A stretch of DNA of 64,000 nucleotides, from assembly GCF_002261265.1 (NCBI RefSeq), contig NZ_NEVK01000004.1, positions 558,001 through 622,000 on the forward strand, read 5' to 3'. Every line of letters begins with the position of its first letter. Position 1 is the stretch's first letter. Positions 6,968-16,767 of the stretch are shown here, piece after piece. The stretch is from Bordetella genomosp. 7 (GTDB taxonomy: Bacteria > Pseudomonadota > Gammaproteobacteria > Burkholderiales > Burkholderiaceae_B). Under the pieces are notes generated by a model. The model made no database searches, had not been told where the DNA came from, and saw only the letters and a program-made list of their open reading frames with translations. Both the position numbers and the translations under genes were made by a program.

Positions 6968-8056
6968 CTACATCCCATCGGATGCGGGCAGGTCGTCCCG
7001 CGCCCGGGCCTTGTCGAGGTCGGTGCTGAACAGATCCCAGCAGGCCACAAACAGCGCCGCCACCAGGGGCCCGATGACGAAGCCATTCAGGCCGAACAGA
7101 GCCATGCCTCCCAAGGTGGATATCAGCACGACATAGTCGGGCAGCTTGGTGTCCTTGCCCACCAGCAGGGGCCGCAGCACGTTGTCGACCATGCCGATCA
7201 CCAGCACTCCGAACAGGATAAGCACCACCCCTTGCCAGACAGCGCCGGTGCCCAGGAAGTAAATGGCTACCGGCACCCAGACCAGGCCGGCGCCGATGGC
7301 GGGCAACAGCGACAGGAACGCCATGACCACGCCCCACAGCACCGGGCCCTGTACTCCCAGCAGGAAGAAAATCGTGCCGCCCAGGGCGCCCTGCACTGCG
7401 GCCACCACGATATTGCCCTTGACGGTGGCGCGTATGACCGTGGTGAACTTGCGCAGCAGATGCGTCTTGCGCGCCTTGCTCAGCGGCAGCGCGCCGCGCA
7501 GCCGCGCCGACAGCAATGATCCGTCGCGCAGCAGAAAGAACAGCAGGTACAGCATGACGCCGAAGCTGATCACGAACTGGAAGGTATCCTGCCCGATGTT
7601 GAAGGCCTGTGTGGCAAGAAACTGGCTACCCTGCATGACGCCGGCGGTCAGCTTGTCTTGCATGCTGGTCAGGTCGCCCAGGCCGAAACGGTCGAGCAGT
7701 TCCTGCACCGACACCGGCAGCGCGCCCAGAACCTGCTGAAAATACGCGCCGAAGTTCACGCTGCCGGACTTGACGCGCTGGTACAGGTTGGCGCCCTCTT
7801 GCACGAGCGACCCGGCGATGAAGGCTACGGGCACTATCACCACCAGCAAGACCAGGGTCAACGAGATAAGCGCGGCCAGGTTGCGGCGCGCCCCCAGCTT
7901 GGCCGCGATTTGCCGATGCACCGGAGCAAAAATGATGGCCAGGATGGCGCCCCAGAACACGGCGCCGTAGAACGGCCACAACACTGCCAGGAAAGCGATT
8001 GTGACTACGGTCAGCAACAGCAAGAAAAAACGGTAATGCAGGCTAGATCCGCTCAT
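6968..8056 (-). CDS. AI-2E family transporter (PerM/YdiK-like permease)
   Basis: This 362-residue inner-membrane protein has about eight predicted membrane segments, starting with a pair at 10-45. The long cytoplasmic/periplasmic middle part (about 85-150) and the C-terminal block GMVDNVLRPLLVGKDTKLPDYVVLISTLGG are typical of the AI-2E/PerM family. Members include TqsA (autoinducer-2 export) and sodium/proton antiporters, so the substrate is not defined by family membership. A DUF3053 lipoprotein gene lies 59 bp upstream on the same strand and may be cotranscribed. Confidence 0.85.
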   Translation of the reverse strand: MSGSSLHYRFFLLLLTVVTIAFLAVLWPFYGAVFWGAILAIIFAPVHRQIAAKLGARRNLAALISLTLVLLVVIVPVAFIAGSLVQEGANLYQRVKSGSVNFGAYFQQVLGALPVSVQELLDRFGLGDLTSMQDKLTAGVMQGSQFLATQAFNIGQDTFQFVISFGVMLYLLFFLLRDGSLLSARLRGALPLSKARKTHLLRKFTTVIRATVKGNIVVAAVQGALGGTIFFLLGVQGPVLWGVVMAFLSLLPAIGAGLVWVPVAIYFLGTGAVWQGVVLILFGVLVIGMVDNVLRPLLVGKDTKLPDYVVLISTLGGMALFGLNGFVIGPLVAALFVACWDLFSTDLDKARARDDLPASDGM

Positions 8057-8115
8057 GTTTCAGTCCTGTCCCGGCGGTTGCAGTGTGATGCGCATTGTAC
8101 AAAGCCCGCCGCAGA

Positions 8116-8829
8116 TCAGTCGGGGGCAAGGGCCCAAAGACCGGCCCGGGCCTGACCGATGGTCGTCGCGTGTCCGTTCAGAATATCGAGCAGCCGATTG
8201 AGTTCGTGCAGTACGGATGGGTCGCGCACCGCCGCGGCGTCTGCGGTTACCGCGATCTGATCGCCGTGCCGGTCCACGTATTCCACGACACGCAACGCAT
8301 CGTCCGTCGCCGCTGCCGCGGTCGCGAGCCAAACGTCCAGTCGGGCCCCTTGGTCGATGACGATGCGCTGGTATACCGGCGCATAGACGCGTAGCACTTC
8401 GTCTGGCTGCCGCAGTTCGGCGACCTCGGCGTTCGCGTGGCCCAGCGCCTGCTGCAGGTCGTCACGCGCGCGCGCCAGCGCCTGGCGGTCGGTGGCCAGC
8501 GCCGGCCCGCGCTCGAGCAACTGCGCCAGGGTATGAAGTTCGTCGTGCTCGAGCGCGGCCTTCAAGACGTCGACTGCCCGCCGGGCGACCTGGTCGTAAT
8601 CTGCCAGCACCTCGTAATGTCGGGCGTATGTGCCGAAGGCATCGCGCTGCGCATCATCCGGCACGCGCAACGGGCCGGTGTGCTCGGGCATAGCCTGTGG
8701 CTGCAACCATGCGATAAATGCCGCGCGCTCTTCAGGTTCGTTATTCATGCATGCCGCAAGCGCCAGCCCGACCACCGCCAGCCAGGCCAGGCGAAACCAT
8801 CCGTTCACCACCATACGCTCAATACTCAA
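8116..8829 (-). CDS. DUF3053 (YiaF-like) lipoprotein
   Basis: The 237-residue product has a signal peptide with lipobox LAAC (Cys27), followed by NNEPEERAAFIAWLQ, the conserved opening of the DUF3053 family. The remainder is largely helical, with heptad-like stretches around residues 90-190. It is probably anchored in the outer or inner membrane from the periplasmic side. No enzymatic motif is seen. ATG at 8829 is used because the hydrophobic core begins 10 residues later; the internal Met6 is an alternative. Confidence 0.7.
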   Translation of the reverse strand: MSIERMVVNGWFRLAWLAVVGLALAACMNNEPEERAAFIAWLQPQAMPEHTGPLRVPDDAQRDAFGTYARHYEVLADYDQVARRAVDVLKAALEHDELHTLAQLLERGPALATDRQALARARDDLQQALGHANAEVAELRQPDEVLRVYAPVYQRIVIDQGARLDVWLATAAAATDDALRVVEYVDRHGDQIAVTADAAAVRDPSVLHELNRLLDILNGHATTIGQARAGLWALAPD

Positions 8830-8943
8830 GAGTCCTCCCGGCCCGGCTGTCTTGCCGCCGGTTCGAACATTACCTGAACTGCGCCCCTGCAGGGCGGGTA
8901 TACAGGTATTGTTGCCTGGGAATCGATATGTGACAGCCGCGAC

Positions 8944-8999
8944 CGCAGCTGGCCGCCCGCAGCTGGCCGCCCGCAGCTAGCCGCCCGCAGCTAGCCGGC
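8944..8999 (+). repeat. four tandem 14-bp repeats
   Basis: The unit CGCAGCTGGCCGCC occurs four times back to back (8944, 8958, 8972, 8986). Copies three and four carry CTAGCC instead of CTGGCC and the last ends in GC. The array lies in the intergenic space between divergent genes, ending about 20 bp before the next start codon. Such short arrays can vary in copy number by slippage. Confidence 0.85.
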
Positions 9000-9021
9000 C
9001 TCTTGCCCTACAATGCTCGGC

Positions 9022-9393
9022 ATGACCACCAGACCCGACGCCACCCCGCAACCCTGGGGCTACAGCCACCCTGACTGCCGCGGCGCCACGGCATTCCTGT
9101 TCTTCACTTCAGACCTGGCGCGCACGGTCAACCAGGAACTGGCGTCGCCCACGATTGACGACGCCGCCCTGGCACGCGCCCAGCTGGCGGTCGACGCCCT
9201 GCTGCAACGCTATATCGACATCCAGGCTGCCCCGGCCGCCTTTGCCGGCCAGCGCATCACTTTGAAGCTTGAGCATTCGCCTGGCGGTGGCGCGCAGGTG
9301 GCACTCGAAATGTCACCCGAACTGGAAGACCAGATCATCGAAGCGCAGCGTCTTGCCCACCAGGACGCCGCCCTCAGGCATCAAGGGCACTGA
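9022..9393 (+). CDS. hypothetical protein, 123 aa
   Basis: The product starts MTTRPDATPQPWGY and is soluble, with an acidic C-terminal half (EMSPELEDQIIEAQRLAHQDAAL). ATG 9022 is chosen over the in-frame ATG at 9013 because TACAAT at 9009-9014 looks like a -10 element, which would give a very short leader; neither start has a Shine-Dalgarno sequence. The family is not recognised. Codon use matches neighbouring genes, so it is probably a real chromosomal gene. Confidence 0.6.
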   Translation: MTTRPDATPQPWGYSHPDCRGATAFLFFTSDLARTVNQELASPTIDDAALARAQLAVDALLQRYIDIQAAPAAFAGQRITLKLEHSPGGGAQVALEMSPELEDQIIEAQRLAHQDAALRHQGH

Positions 9394-9406
9394 ACCCAAA
9401 AAAGTA

Positions 9407-9435
9407 TTGACAAAACAATAATTTAGTCCTACTAT
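9407..9435 (+). promoter_or_regulatory. near-consensus sigma-70 promoter
   Basis: TTGACA (9407-9412) and TACTAT (9430-9435) are separated by exactly 17 bp within an AT-rich patch right after the preceding stop codon. It is one of the best promoters visible in the window. The next clear gene start is at 9765, leaving a leader of roughly 320 nt. Confidence 0.75.
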
Positions 9436-9442
9436 TAATGGT

Positions 9443-9764
9443 TTGCGACGCCCCAGCCAGGGCGCGCTCAATACACGGGTATTCGAAAAGATTGCCGGCC
9501 GTCAACGCGATTCGTCCGGCTATTCAATAAAGTCATCCCGTCGCAGCCATCCGGCTGGTCATTGCGCCGCAGTGCCTGCCATGGCTGCCGCCCGGTACGC
9601 GGGCGGCAACTTCCCGCCGACATCGGCAACCGCCCCGAGCCGCATCGAAGCGCATTGCGCTTGCGTATGCCCGATCGTACCAGCTAGTGCACACAGGCCA
9701 CGTCGCCCCTGCATGCGCACGCACGTTGCTGCATTTCCATAACGACAACTCGAAAGGAAACAAT
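9443..9764 (+). other. long transcribed leader or small RNA region
   Basis: About 320 nt separate the strong promoter at 9407-9435 from the ATG at 9765. The stretch has several short GC-rich inverted segments but no hairpin followed by a T-run. It may be a structured 5' UTR, a processed small RNA, or hold a small gene. A frame opening at a TTG at 9443 runs to 9742, but its Arg/Ser/Ala-rich product looks non-biological. Confidence 0.35.
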
Positions 9765-10061
9765 ATGAACCGATCCATCCACCCCCTGAACGTCGCCCAG
9801 CTCCTGCCTCGCGACCGCCACTGCAAGCTCGACCACACGCCTATTCACGTGGGCGACGTGGTGCACCTCAAACCTGCCAACGGGCCCGAAATCCGCGCCA
9901 CCGTGATCTACAACGCGCCGATCAACGGCACGGTGACCTACACCACTGACCTGGTGCGGCCGTGCGGGCAGTCCGTCGGCCCCGCCATGCGTATCCGCTT
10001 TCGCCACGAACACGTGCACCGCATCGAGCCGGTGCGCCGCCCGGAATCCCGCACTGCCTGA
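9765..10061 (+). CDS. hypothetical small protein, 98 aa
   Basis: The ATG at 9765 follows a good Shine-Dalgarno sequence (AAAGGAAACAAT). The product begins MNRSIHPLNVAQLLPRDRHC and has a beta-rich middle (HVGDVVHLKPANGPEIRATV, then a TVTYTTDLV strand) with many His and Arg residues. The pattern suggests a small SH3-like or beta-barrel fold, but I recognise no family. It lies under the strong promoter at 9407 with a long leader, and 62 bp before the cytochrome b561 gene. Confidence 0.65.
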   Translation: MNRSIHPLNVAQLLPRDRHCKLDHTPIHVGDVVHLKPANGPEIRATVIYNAPINGTVTYTTDLVRPCGQSVGPAMRIRFRHEHVHRIEPVRRPESRTA

Positions 10062-10123
10062 CCCGGCCGGCATCGCCGGCACGCATGCTAAAGTCGGCGT
10101 CGTCGCCTTCTTTTGTCTTGCCC

Positions 10124-10813
10124 ATGCAGCACACACGTTCGTCCGTACGCATCTGGGATCTTCCCACCCGCCTGTTCCACTGGGCCCTGGCCGCCTGCAT
10201 CGTCGGCGCATACATCAGCGTCAAGCTCGGCGGCTTGTACATGGAATGGCATGTATGGTTCGGCCTGGCCACGCTGGGGCTGGTGGCATTCCGGTTGATG
10301 TGGGGGTTGGTAGGGCCGCGCTATGCCCGGTTCGCCACCTTCGTGCGAGGCCCCGCAGCGGTCAAACGCTATCTGCAAGGGGCGATGGCCCCGGCCGGAC
10401 ACAACCCCCTGGGCGCCTGGTCTGTGCTCGCCCTGCTGGCCGTTGTGGGTTTCCAGGCAGTCAGCGGCCTGTTCGCCACCGACGACATCATGACGCAAGG
10501 CCCGCTCTACGCGCGCGTCGATGAGCCCTTGTCGGCATGGTTTACGTCGTGGCACGGCACCAACGAGTGGGTCATCATAGGCCTGGTCTGCCTGCACTTG
10601 CTGGCCGTGGCCTGGTATGCGGTAGTGCGCCGCAAACGCCTGGTGCGCACCATGATCACCGGAGACGCTCGCCCGCAGGATGTGCCGCCCGGCACCCCGC
10701 CCGCCGATGACGGGCTGCACATATGGCTGCGCGCCCTGCTGGTCGCCGGCCTTGCCGCCGCGCTCGTATTCTGGATACGGTCGCTGGAAGTGGTCGCCAG
10801 CTTCTCGTTTTAG
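10124..10813 (+). CDS. cytochrome b561-type di-haem membrane protein
   Basis: The 229-residue protein starts with the family hallmark RIWDLPTRLFHWALA, whose His ligates haem b. Four membrane segments follow (about 15-37, 48-66, 99-120, 145-165), with a fifth near the C-terminus (about 200-220). Further candidate His ligands are in YMEWHVWFG, SWHGTNEW and LHLLAV. These proteins carry electrons between the quinone pool and soluble c-type cytochromes. A cytochrome c'-like gene converges from the other side of the shared terminator, which suggests a functional pair. Confidence 0.85.
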   Translation: MQHTRSSVRIWDLPTRLFHWALAACIVGAYISVKLGGLYMEWHVWFGLATLGLVAFRLMWGLVGPRYARFATFVRGPAAVKRYLQGAMAPAGHNPLGAWSVLALLAVVGFQAVSGLFATDDIMTQGPLYARVDEPLSAWFTSWHGTNEWVIIGLVCLHLLAVAWYAVVRRKRLVRTMITGDARPQDVPPGTPPADDGLHIWLRALLVAGLAAALVFWIRSLEVVASFSF

Positions 10814-10839
10814 CTGGCCGCCCAACCATACAAGACAGA

Positions 10840-10869
10840 CCCCCCGGCGCCCGCAAGGGCGCCGGGGGG
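10840..10869. terminator. bidirectional terminator between b561 and cytochrome c' genes
   Basis: A perfect 13-bp GC stem, CCCCCCGGCGCCC (10840-10852) with GGGCGCCGGGGGG (10857-10869), is closed by a GCAA tetraloop. It lies 26 bp after the b561 stop and 25 bp after the stop of the convergent cytochrome gene, and is followed by TTTGC on the plus strand. Confidence 0.85.
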
Positions 10870-10894
10870 TTTGCTTTTCGGCCACGGACAGCCG

Positions 10895-11353
10895 TTATTT
10901 CTTCTTCCGGTACGAGTCGTGGCAGGCCTTGCAGCTTGCTCCCACATCGCCAAAAGCCGCGCGCAGTTTGTCCAGGTCGCCCGAATCAGCCGCCGCGGTA
11001 AGCTTGGTCATGCTCTGGGCGAACCGTTCGCGCTTCTGCTCGAAACCGGCCGCATCGCTCCAGACTTCCGGACGCGCATCGCCGCCTTCGGTGCCCGGCC
11101 CGAACGCAGCCCAGGGCAAGGCGGCCAGCGTATTCAGGATTTGCACATTCGCCTTGATCTGCTCGGCATCGTACGGCGCCTGGCCCTTGATGACCGGTTG
11201 CATGCGGCCAAAATGCGAGCCCATCAGCGCGAGCGCCGACTGCCGGTACTTGATGGCGTCGGCCGGCTTGGCGAACTGCGCATGCGCCGCAGCGGGCCAC
11301 AGCGACGTGACACTGATACAGGCGGCAAGAGCCAACATGGGGAACTGCTTCAT
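10895..11353 (-). CDS. periplasmic cytochrome c' / c556 family protein
   Basis: The 152-residue precursor has a signal peptide ending AAAHA-QF. The four-helix body ends with a single haem-attachment motif, CKACH (about 141-145), near the C-terminus, as in class II cytochromes c. RBS GGGAGATT precedes the ATG at 11353. Class II cytochromes bind a high-spin or Met/His haem and act in electron transfer or NO binding. The sixth-ligand Met common in c556 proteins could be the one in LMGSHFGRM. The neighbouring convergent b561 gene supports an electron-transfer role. Confidence 0.85.
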   Translation of the reverse strand: MKQFPMLALAACISVTSLWPAAAHAQFAKPADAIKYRQSALALMGSHFGRMQPVIKGQAPYDAEQIKANVQILNTLAALPWAAFGPGTEGGDARPEVWSDAAGFEQKRERFAQSMTKLTAAADSGDLDKLRAAFGDVGASCKACHDSYRKKK

Positions 11354-11405
11354 GAATAATCTCCCGTGAAGGACAGACAAAGCCGGACGACCGGCAGTGT
11401 ACGGA

Positions 11406-12887
<1,482 letters not shown>

Positions 12888-12904
12888 TTAGCGGATACCG
12901 CTCC

Positions 12905-12913
12905 TGCTATACT
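12905..12913 (+). promoter_or_regulatory. extended -10 promoter for the YibF-like gene
   Basis: TGCTATACT fits the extended -10 pattern TGnTATAAT, 33 bp before the ATG at 12946. No good -35 is seen, as expected for extended -10 promoters. Confidence 0.5.
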
Positions 12914-12945
12914 GCGGCCGCTTTCCGACTTCGCTTGTGGCCTCC

Positions 12946-13554
12946 ATGAAACTGATCGGCTCGCTTACCAGTCCCTATGTCCGCAAAGTGCGGGTCGTCA
13001 TGGCCGAGAAGAAGCTGGACTTCCAGCTCGAACTCGAAAACGTCTGGTCTCCCGACACCCAGATCCACACCTACAACCCGCTGGGCAAAGTGCCCTGCCT
13101 GGTCATGGAAGACGGCGGCGCTCTGTTCGATTCGCGCGTCATCGTCGAGTACGTGGATACCCTGTCGCCGGTTGCCCGGCTGATTCCGCAATCGGGGCGC
13201 GAGCGCGCCGCAGTCAAGTGCTGGGAGGCCATTGCCGATGGCGTGCTTGACGCCTGTGTCACGATCGTAAAAGAAAACCAACGCCCCGAGACGCAGCGCA
13301 GCCCGGACTGGATCGAGCGCCAGTATCGGAAGATTCACGCGTCTCTGGACGCGATGAACACCAGCCTGGGCGACCAGCCGCATTGCATGGGCGTGAACTA
13401 CACCCTGGCCGACATCGCCGTGGGATGCGCGCTGGGATACCTTGATTTCCGTTTTGCGTCGCTGGACTGGCGCGCGGACCATTCCCATCTGGCGCGCCTG
13501 TACGAAAAACTGTCGGCGCGCGTCTCGTTCATCGACAGCGCGCCCCCGCGGTAA
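12946..13554 (+). CDS. glutathione S-transferase family protein (YibF-like)
   Basis: The 202-residue protein has an N-terminal thioredoxin-like domain (about 1-80: MKLIGSLTSPYVRKVRVVM, cis-Pro motif NPLGKVPCL, then FDSRVIVEY). An all-helical C-terminal domain (about 85-202) contains the N-capping NYTLADIAVGCALGYLDFR. This matches the E. coli YibF subgroup, whose substrate is unknown. The likely catalytic residue is the Ser/Tyr region TSPYV rather than a Cys. A GTG nine bases upstream (12937) is a less likely start. Confidence 0.88.
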   Translation: MKLIGSLTSPYVRKVRVVMAEKKLDFQLELENVWSPDTQIHTYNPLGKVPCLVMEDGGALFDSRVIVEYVDTLSPVARLIPQSGRERAAVKCWEAIADGVLDACVTIVKENQRPETQRSPDWIERQYRKIHASLDAMNTSLGDQPHCMGVNYTLADIAVGCALGYLDFRFASLDWRADHSHLARLYEKLSARVSFIDSAPPR

Positions 13555-13666
13555 GCGCGGTTTCCGGCGCCGCCAGGCCGCCGCGCGGCGGGCCGCGCCG
13601 GAGTCTGATCATATGCGTCCGGGCATGGGGCCACGCCCGCAAGCGGGCGCAACCCCAGTTGTGCGC

Positions 13667-14485
13667 TTACATCGCGAATGCCTGCCAGGCCTTGACCAGC
13701 ATGTATGCGGCCAGCGCAAACAACAGGCAGGCAAATACCCGCTTGAGCGTGGCCACGGGCAGGCGATGCGCCATGCGGGCGCCAGCCGGCGCGGTAAGCA
13801 CGCTGGTGGCCACCAGGGCCAGCAAGGCCGGCCAATAGATGTAGCCCAGCATGCCTGGCCGGCTGATCTGCTCGTTCAGGCCCGACACGACGTAGCCGAC
13901 ACTATTGGCAAGGGCAATGGGAAACCCCAGCGCGGCCGACGTGGACACGGCGGAGTGCAGCGCGACATTGCACCAGACCATGAACGGAACCGACAGGAAC
14001 CCGCCCCCGGCGCCCACCAGCCCCGACAGGAACCCGATACCGGCGCCGGCCGCCGTGGTGCCCGCGATACCCGGCATCTGGCGGGACGGCTTGGGCTTTT
14101 TGTTGCGCAACATGCTCCAGGCCGAATAACCCACGAACAGCGCAAAGAACAGGGACAGCCAGGCGGTACTCAACGCCGCAAACGCGGCGCCGCCCGACAG
14201 CAAGCCGCCCACGATGATGCCCGGCGCCATGGCGAACACGATCTTCCATTGAATGGTGCCCTTGCGCTGGTGCGCGCGCACACTGGATACCGAAGTAAAC
14301 AGAATGGAGGTCATGGACGTGGCGATGGCGGCGTGCACGATAAGATCCGGCGACATCCCCTGCCAGGTAAACAGCATTGTCAGGAAGGGAACCAGCAGCA
14401 TCCCCCCACCGATGCCCAGCAGGCCGGCCGCGAACCCCACCACGGCTCCCAGCGCCAACAGGCAAACCAGCATTGCTACATCCAC
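13667..14485 (-). CDS. TSUP (TauE/SafE) family anion permease
   Basis: The 272-residue protein has about eight membrane segments in two repeats. Each repeat carries the TSUP signature: GFAAGLLGIGGGMLLVPFL near residue 18 and GFLSGLVGAGGGFLSVPFM near 155. Family members move sulfite, sulfonates or other small organosulfur anions. The gene follows mnmA by 50 bp on the same strand and may share its transcript. Substrate cannot be inferred. Confidence 0.88.
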   Translation of the reverse strand: MDVAMLVCLLALGAVVGFAAGLLGIGGGMLLVPFLTMLFTWQGMSPDLIVHAAIATSMTSILFTSVSSVRAHQRKGTIQWKIVFAMAPGIIVGGLLSGGAAFAALSTAWLSLFFALFVGYSAWSMLRNKKPKPSRQMPGIAGTTAAGAGIGFLSGLVGAGGGFLSVPFMVWCNVALHSAVSTSAALGFPIALANSVGYVVSGLNEQISRPGMLGYIYWPALLALVATSVLTAPAGARMAHRLPVATLKRVFACLLFALAAYMLVKAWQAFAM

Positions 14486-14535
14486 GTACTACTCCTTGGC
14501 TTGATAGAAAAAACGTGCGCGCGGCCCGGGCGGCA

Positions 14536-15675
14536 TCAGGCGATGATGCCGCCGCCCAGGCAAATATCGCCGTCATACAGTACGGCCGACTGGCCGGGGG
14601 TTACCGCCCACTGGGGCTGGCTGAATGACAGCCCGAAATCGGTTTGCGTGACGGCATCGATGGCGCAGGCCGCGTCGGCCTGGCGGTAACGCGTCTTGGC
14701 GCCGTAGTCGCCCGGTTGCGGCGGACGGCCCGCCACCCAGCTGGCGTCCTGCGCCTTCAGGCTGCTCGAAAGCAGCCATGGATGGTCGTGACCCTGCACG
14801 ACATACAGAATATTGCGTTCGAGGTCCTTGCGGGCCACGTACCAGGCGTCGGCCGTGCCGTCTTCGCGCTGGCTGCCCTTGACGCCGCCCACCCCCAACC
14901 CCTTGCGCTGGCCCAGCGTATAGAAAGACAAGCCGTGATGGCGCCCCACGCGCTGGCCTTCCGGCGTCAGGATATCGCCCGGCTCGCTCGGCAGGTAGCG
15001 GTTCAGGAACTCGCGAAACGGCCGCTCGCCGATAAAGCAGATGCCAGTCGAATCTTTCTTGGCGGCATTGTGCAACCCGATTTCATGGGCGATCCGGCGC
15101 ACCTCGGTCTTGTTGATTTCCCCCAGCGGGAACAAGGTGCGCGACAGCTGCGCCTGGTTCAGCCTGTGCAGGAAGTAGCTCTGGTCTTTGGTGGCATCCA
15201 GCGCTTTCAGCAACTGGTATTCGCGGCCATGCGGCCCGGCAATGGCGCGCACCCGAGCGTAATGGCCCGTGGCAATATGGTCGGCGCCAAGCGTCATCGC
15301 ATGGTCGAGAAACGCCTTGAACTTGATCTCGGCGTTGCACAGCACATCGGGATTGGGCGTGCGGCCGGCCGAATACTCGCGCAGAAACTCGGCGAAGACG
15401 CGGTCTTTGTATTCGGCGGCAAAATTGACGTACTCGAATTCCACACCCACCAGGTCGGCTACGCTGGCCGCGTCCAGCAAGTCCTGGCGGGTCGAGCAAT
15501 ATTCCGAATCGTCATCGTCTTCCCAGTTCTTCATGAACAGGCCGATGACTTCGTACCCCTGCTGCTTGAGCAGCCAGGCGGAAACGGACGAATCGACGCC
15601 GCCGGACATGCCGACGACTACGCGGCGGCCTTTGCCGGAAATCGGGGGGAGTGTTGCAGGTGACATGGCGGCCAT
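14536..15675 (-). CDS. mnmA: tRNA-specific 2-thiouridylase MnmA
   Basis: MnmA activates U34 of Lys, Glu and Gln tRNAs with ATP and adds sulfur. The 379-residue sequence has the PP-loop [15 protein letters not shown] (about 22-36), catalytic Cys113 in TPNPDVLCN, and the second conserved Cys in [13 protein letters not shown]. The C-terminal beta-barrel is complete. The ATG at 15675 lies two bases after the lysR stop codon; an in-frame ATG at 15666 (MSPATLP) is equally possible. Tight coupling to a LysR gene is uncommon for mnmA. Confidence 0.95.
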   Translation of the reverse strand: MAAMSPATLPPISGKGRRVVVGMSGGVDSSVSAWLLKQQGYEVIGLFMKNWEDDDDSEYCSTRQDLLDAASVADLVGVEFEYVNFAAEYKDRVFAEFLREYSAGRTPNPDVLCNAEIKFKAFLDHAMTLGADHIATGHYARVRAIAGPHGREYQLLKALDATKDQSYFLHRLNQAQLSRTLFPLGEINKTEVRRIAHEIGLHNAAKKDSTGICFIGERPFREFLNRYLPSEPGDILTPEGQRVGRHHGLSFYTLGQRKGLGVGGVKGSQREDGTADAWYVARKDLERNILYVVQGHDHPWLLSSSLKAQDASWVAGRPPQPGDYGAKTRYRQADAACAIDAVTQTDFGLSFSQPQWAVTPGQSAVLYDGDICLGGGIIA

Positions 15676-15676
15676 T

Positions 15677-16612
15677 TTAGAGCGAGGCGGCCCGGACCGA
15701 TGCGGATGCCTCTGCCGGACGCGGCTCGGCCGCCGCGGACACCTCCATCAGCCAGGCGCGAAATGCCTGCAGGATGGGCAGGCTGGCCTTCTGCTCGGGG
15801 TAGCACAGGTAATAGCCCTGGCGTGCGCGTATCGGCAACTGCAACGCCAACGCCAGCTTGCCGTCGCGAAGCTCGTCTTCGATGAGGCAGCGCGGAATCA
15901 GCGCAATGCCAAAGCCGGCGGCGGCGGCCTGCGACAACAGGGAATACTGATCGAAACGTGCGCCCTCGAGCGCGCGCCGCGTGTCGCAACCGGCCTGCTC
16001 GAACCAATCGCGCCAGCCTTCCAGTGCGGACGTGTGGTGCAGTAGCGGATAGCGCAACAGTTCGTCGGCCTGCTCACAGCCGTCCGAAATCAGGCGCGGG
16101 CTGCATACGGGCACGACATCCCGCCCCACGATGTAATCGGCCCCGCTGCCGGGCCAGATGCCGTCGCCAAATCGTACAGCGGCGTCCAGCTCATGGTTGG
16201 AAAAGTCGTAGCCCAGGCGATGAGGCAGGAACTCCACATGGATATCCGGCCGCACCCTCATGAACGCCGCCAGGCGGGGAATAAGCCACCGCGCGCCGAA
16301 CGTGGGCATGCAGGTCAGGTACAGCGTGCCGCCCTTGCCCTGGTGAGCGATAAGCTCGACCGTGGCAGCCTCGATCTGCCCCAGGCCCGCCTGGATTTTC
16401 TTCAGATAGCTTTGCCCTGCTTCCGTCAGGACCAGGCCCTGCCGGATGCGCAGGAATAGTTCCACCCCAAGAAACTGTTCGAGGTGTTTCACTTGTTTGC
16501 TGACGGCCCCCTGCGTTACGCAGAGTTCCTGAGCCGCCCGCGTGAAGCTGCTATGTCTGGCAGCGACTTCAAAGGCCCGGAGGTCGGTAAGGGAAGGACA
16601 GAATCGGCGCAT
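15677..16612 (-). CDS. LysR-family regulator, GcvA-like
   Basis: The 311-residue protein has an N-terminal winged HTH (about 5-65: [27 protein letters not shown]..). The effector domain has the GcvA-subfamily opening [17 protein letters not shown] and the conserved [13 protein letters not shown]. It is divergent from the Bug receptor gene (155 bp apart) and directly upstream of mnmA. The intergenic palindromes suggest control of the receptor gene and of itself. The inducer is unknown. Confidence 0.88.
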   Translation of the reverse strand: MRRFCPSLTDLRAFEVAARHSSFTRAAQELCVTQGAVSKQVKHLEQFLGVELFLRIRQGLVLTEAGQSYLKKIQAGLGQIEAATVELIAHQGKGGTLYLTCMPTFGARWLIPRLAAFMRVRPDIHVEFLPHRLGYDFSNHELDAAVRFGDGIWPGSGADYIVGRDVVPVCSPRLISDGCEQADELLRYPLLHHTSALEGWRDWFEQAGCDTRRALEGARFDQYSLLSQAAAAGFGIALIPRCLIEDELRDGKLALALQLPIRARQGYYLCYPEQKASLPILQAFRAWLMEVSAAAEPRPAEASASVRAASL

Positions 16613-16624
16613 CGGGCGCGAGGC

Positions 16625-16738
16625 AATTCGTAACGAATTACAACAACAAGCATGACCAAAAGGAATAGCTTACGGAGAATCTTTCGTTTGCGCAAATGGG
16701 CGCGCGCCGCCCAGAATCGTGGAGTTTGCGAATCGCAA
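16625..16738. promoter_or_regulatory. palindromes in the lysR-Bug intergenic region
   Basis: Three inverted repeats lie between the divergent starts: AATTCGT-A-ACGAATT (16625-16639, 13 bp from the lysR ATG), TTTGCGCAAA (16687-16696) and TTGCG-AAT-CGCAA (16726-16738). The first is a perfect 7-bp repeat. They are candidate LysR binding sites; which one is used cannot be told. Confidence 0.5.
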
Positions 16739-16767
16739 CGCACCGACTATTTCTTTCAGGGGAATCC

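Noticed and set aside
8944-8999. Possible CRISPR-like array
   Set aside because: The 14-bp units are directly adjacent with no spacers and there are no cas genes.
9443-9742. Small plus-strand frame starting with TTG inside the long leader
   Set aside because: No ribosome site, Arg/Ser/Ala-rich translation, ends 22 bp before the better-supported gene at 9765; kept only as part of the leader region.
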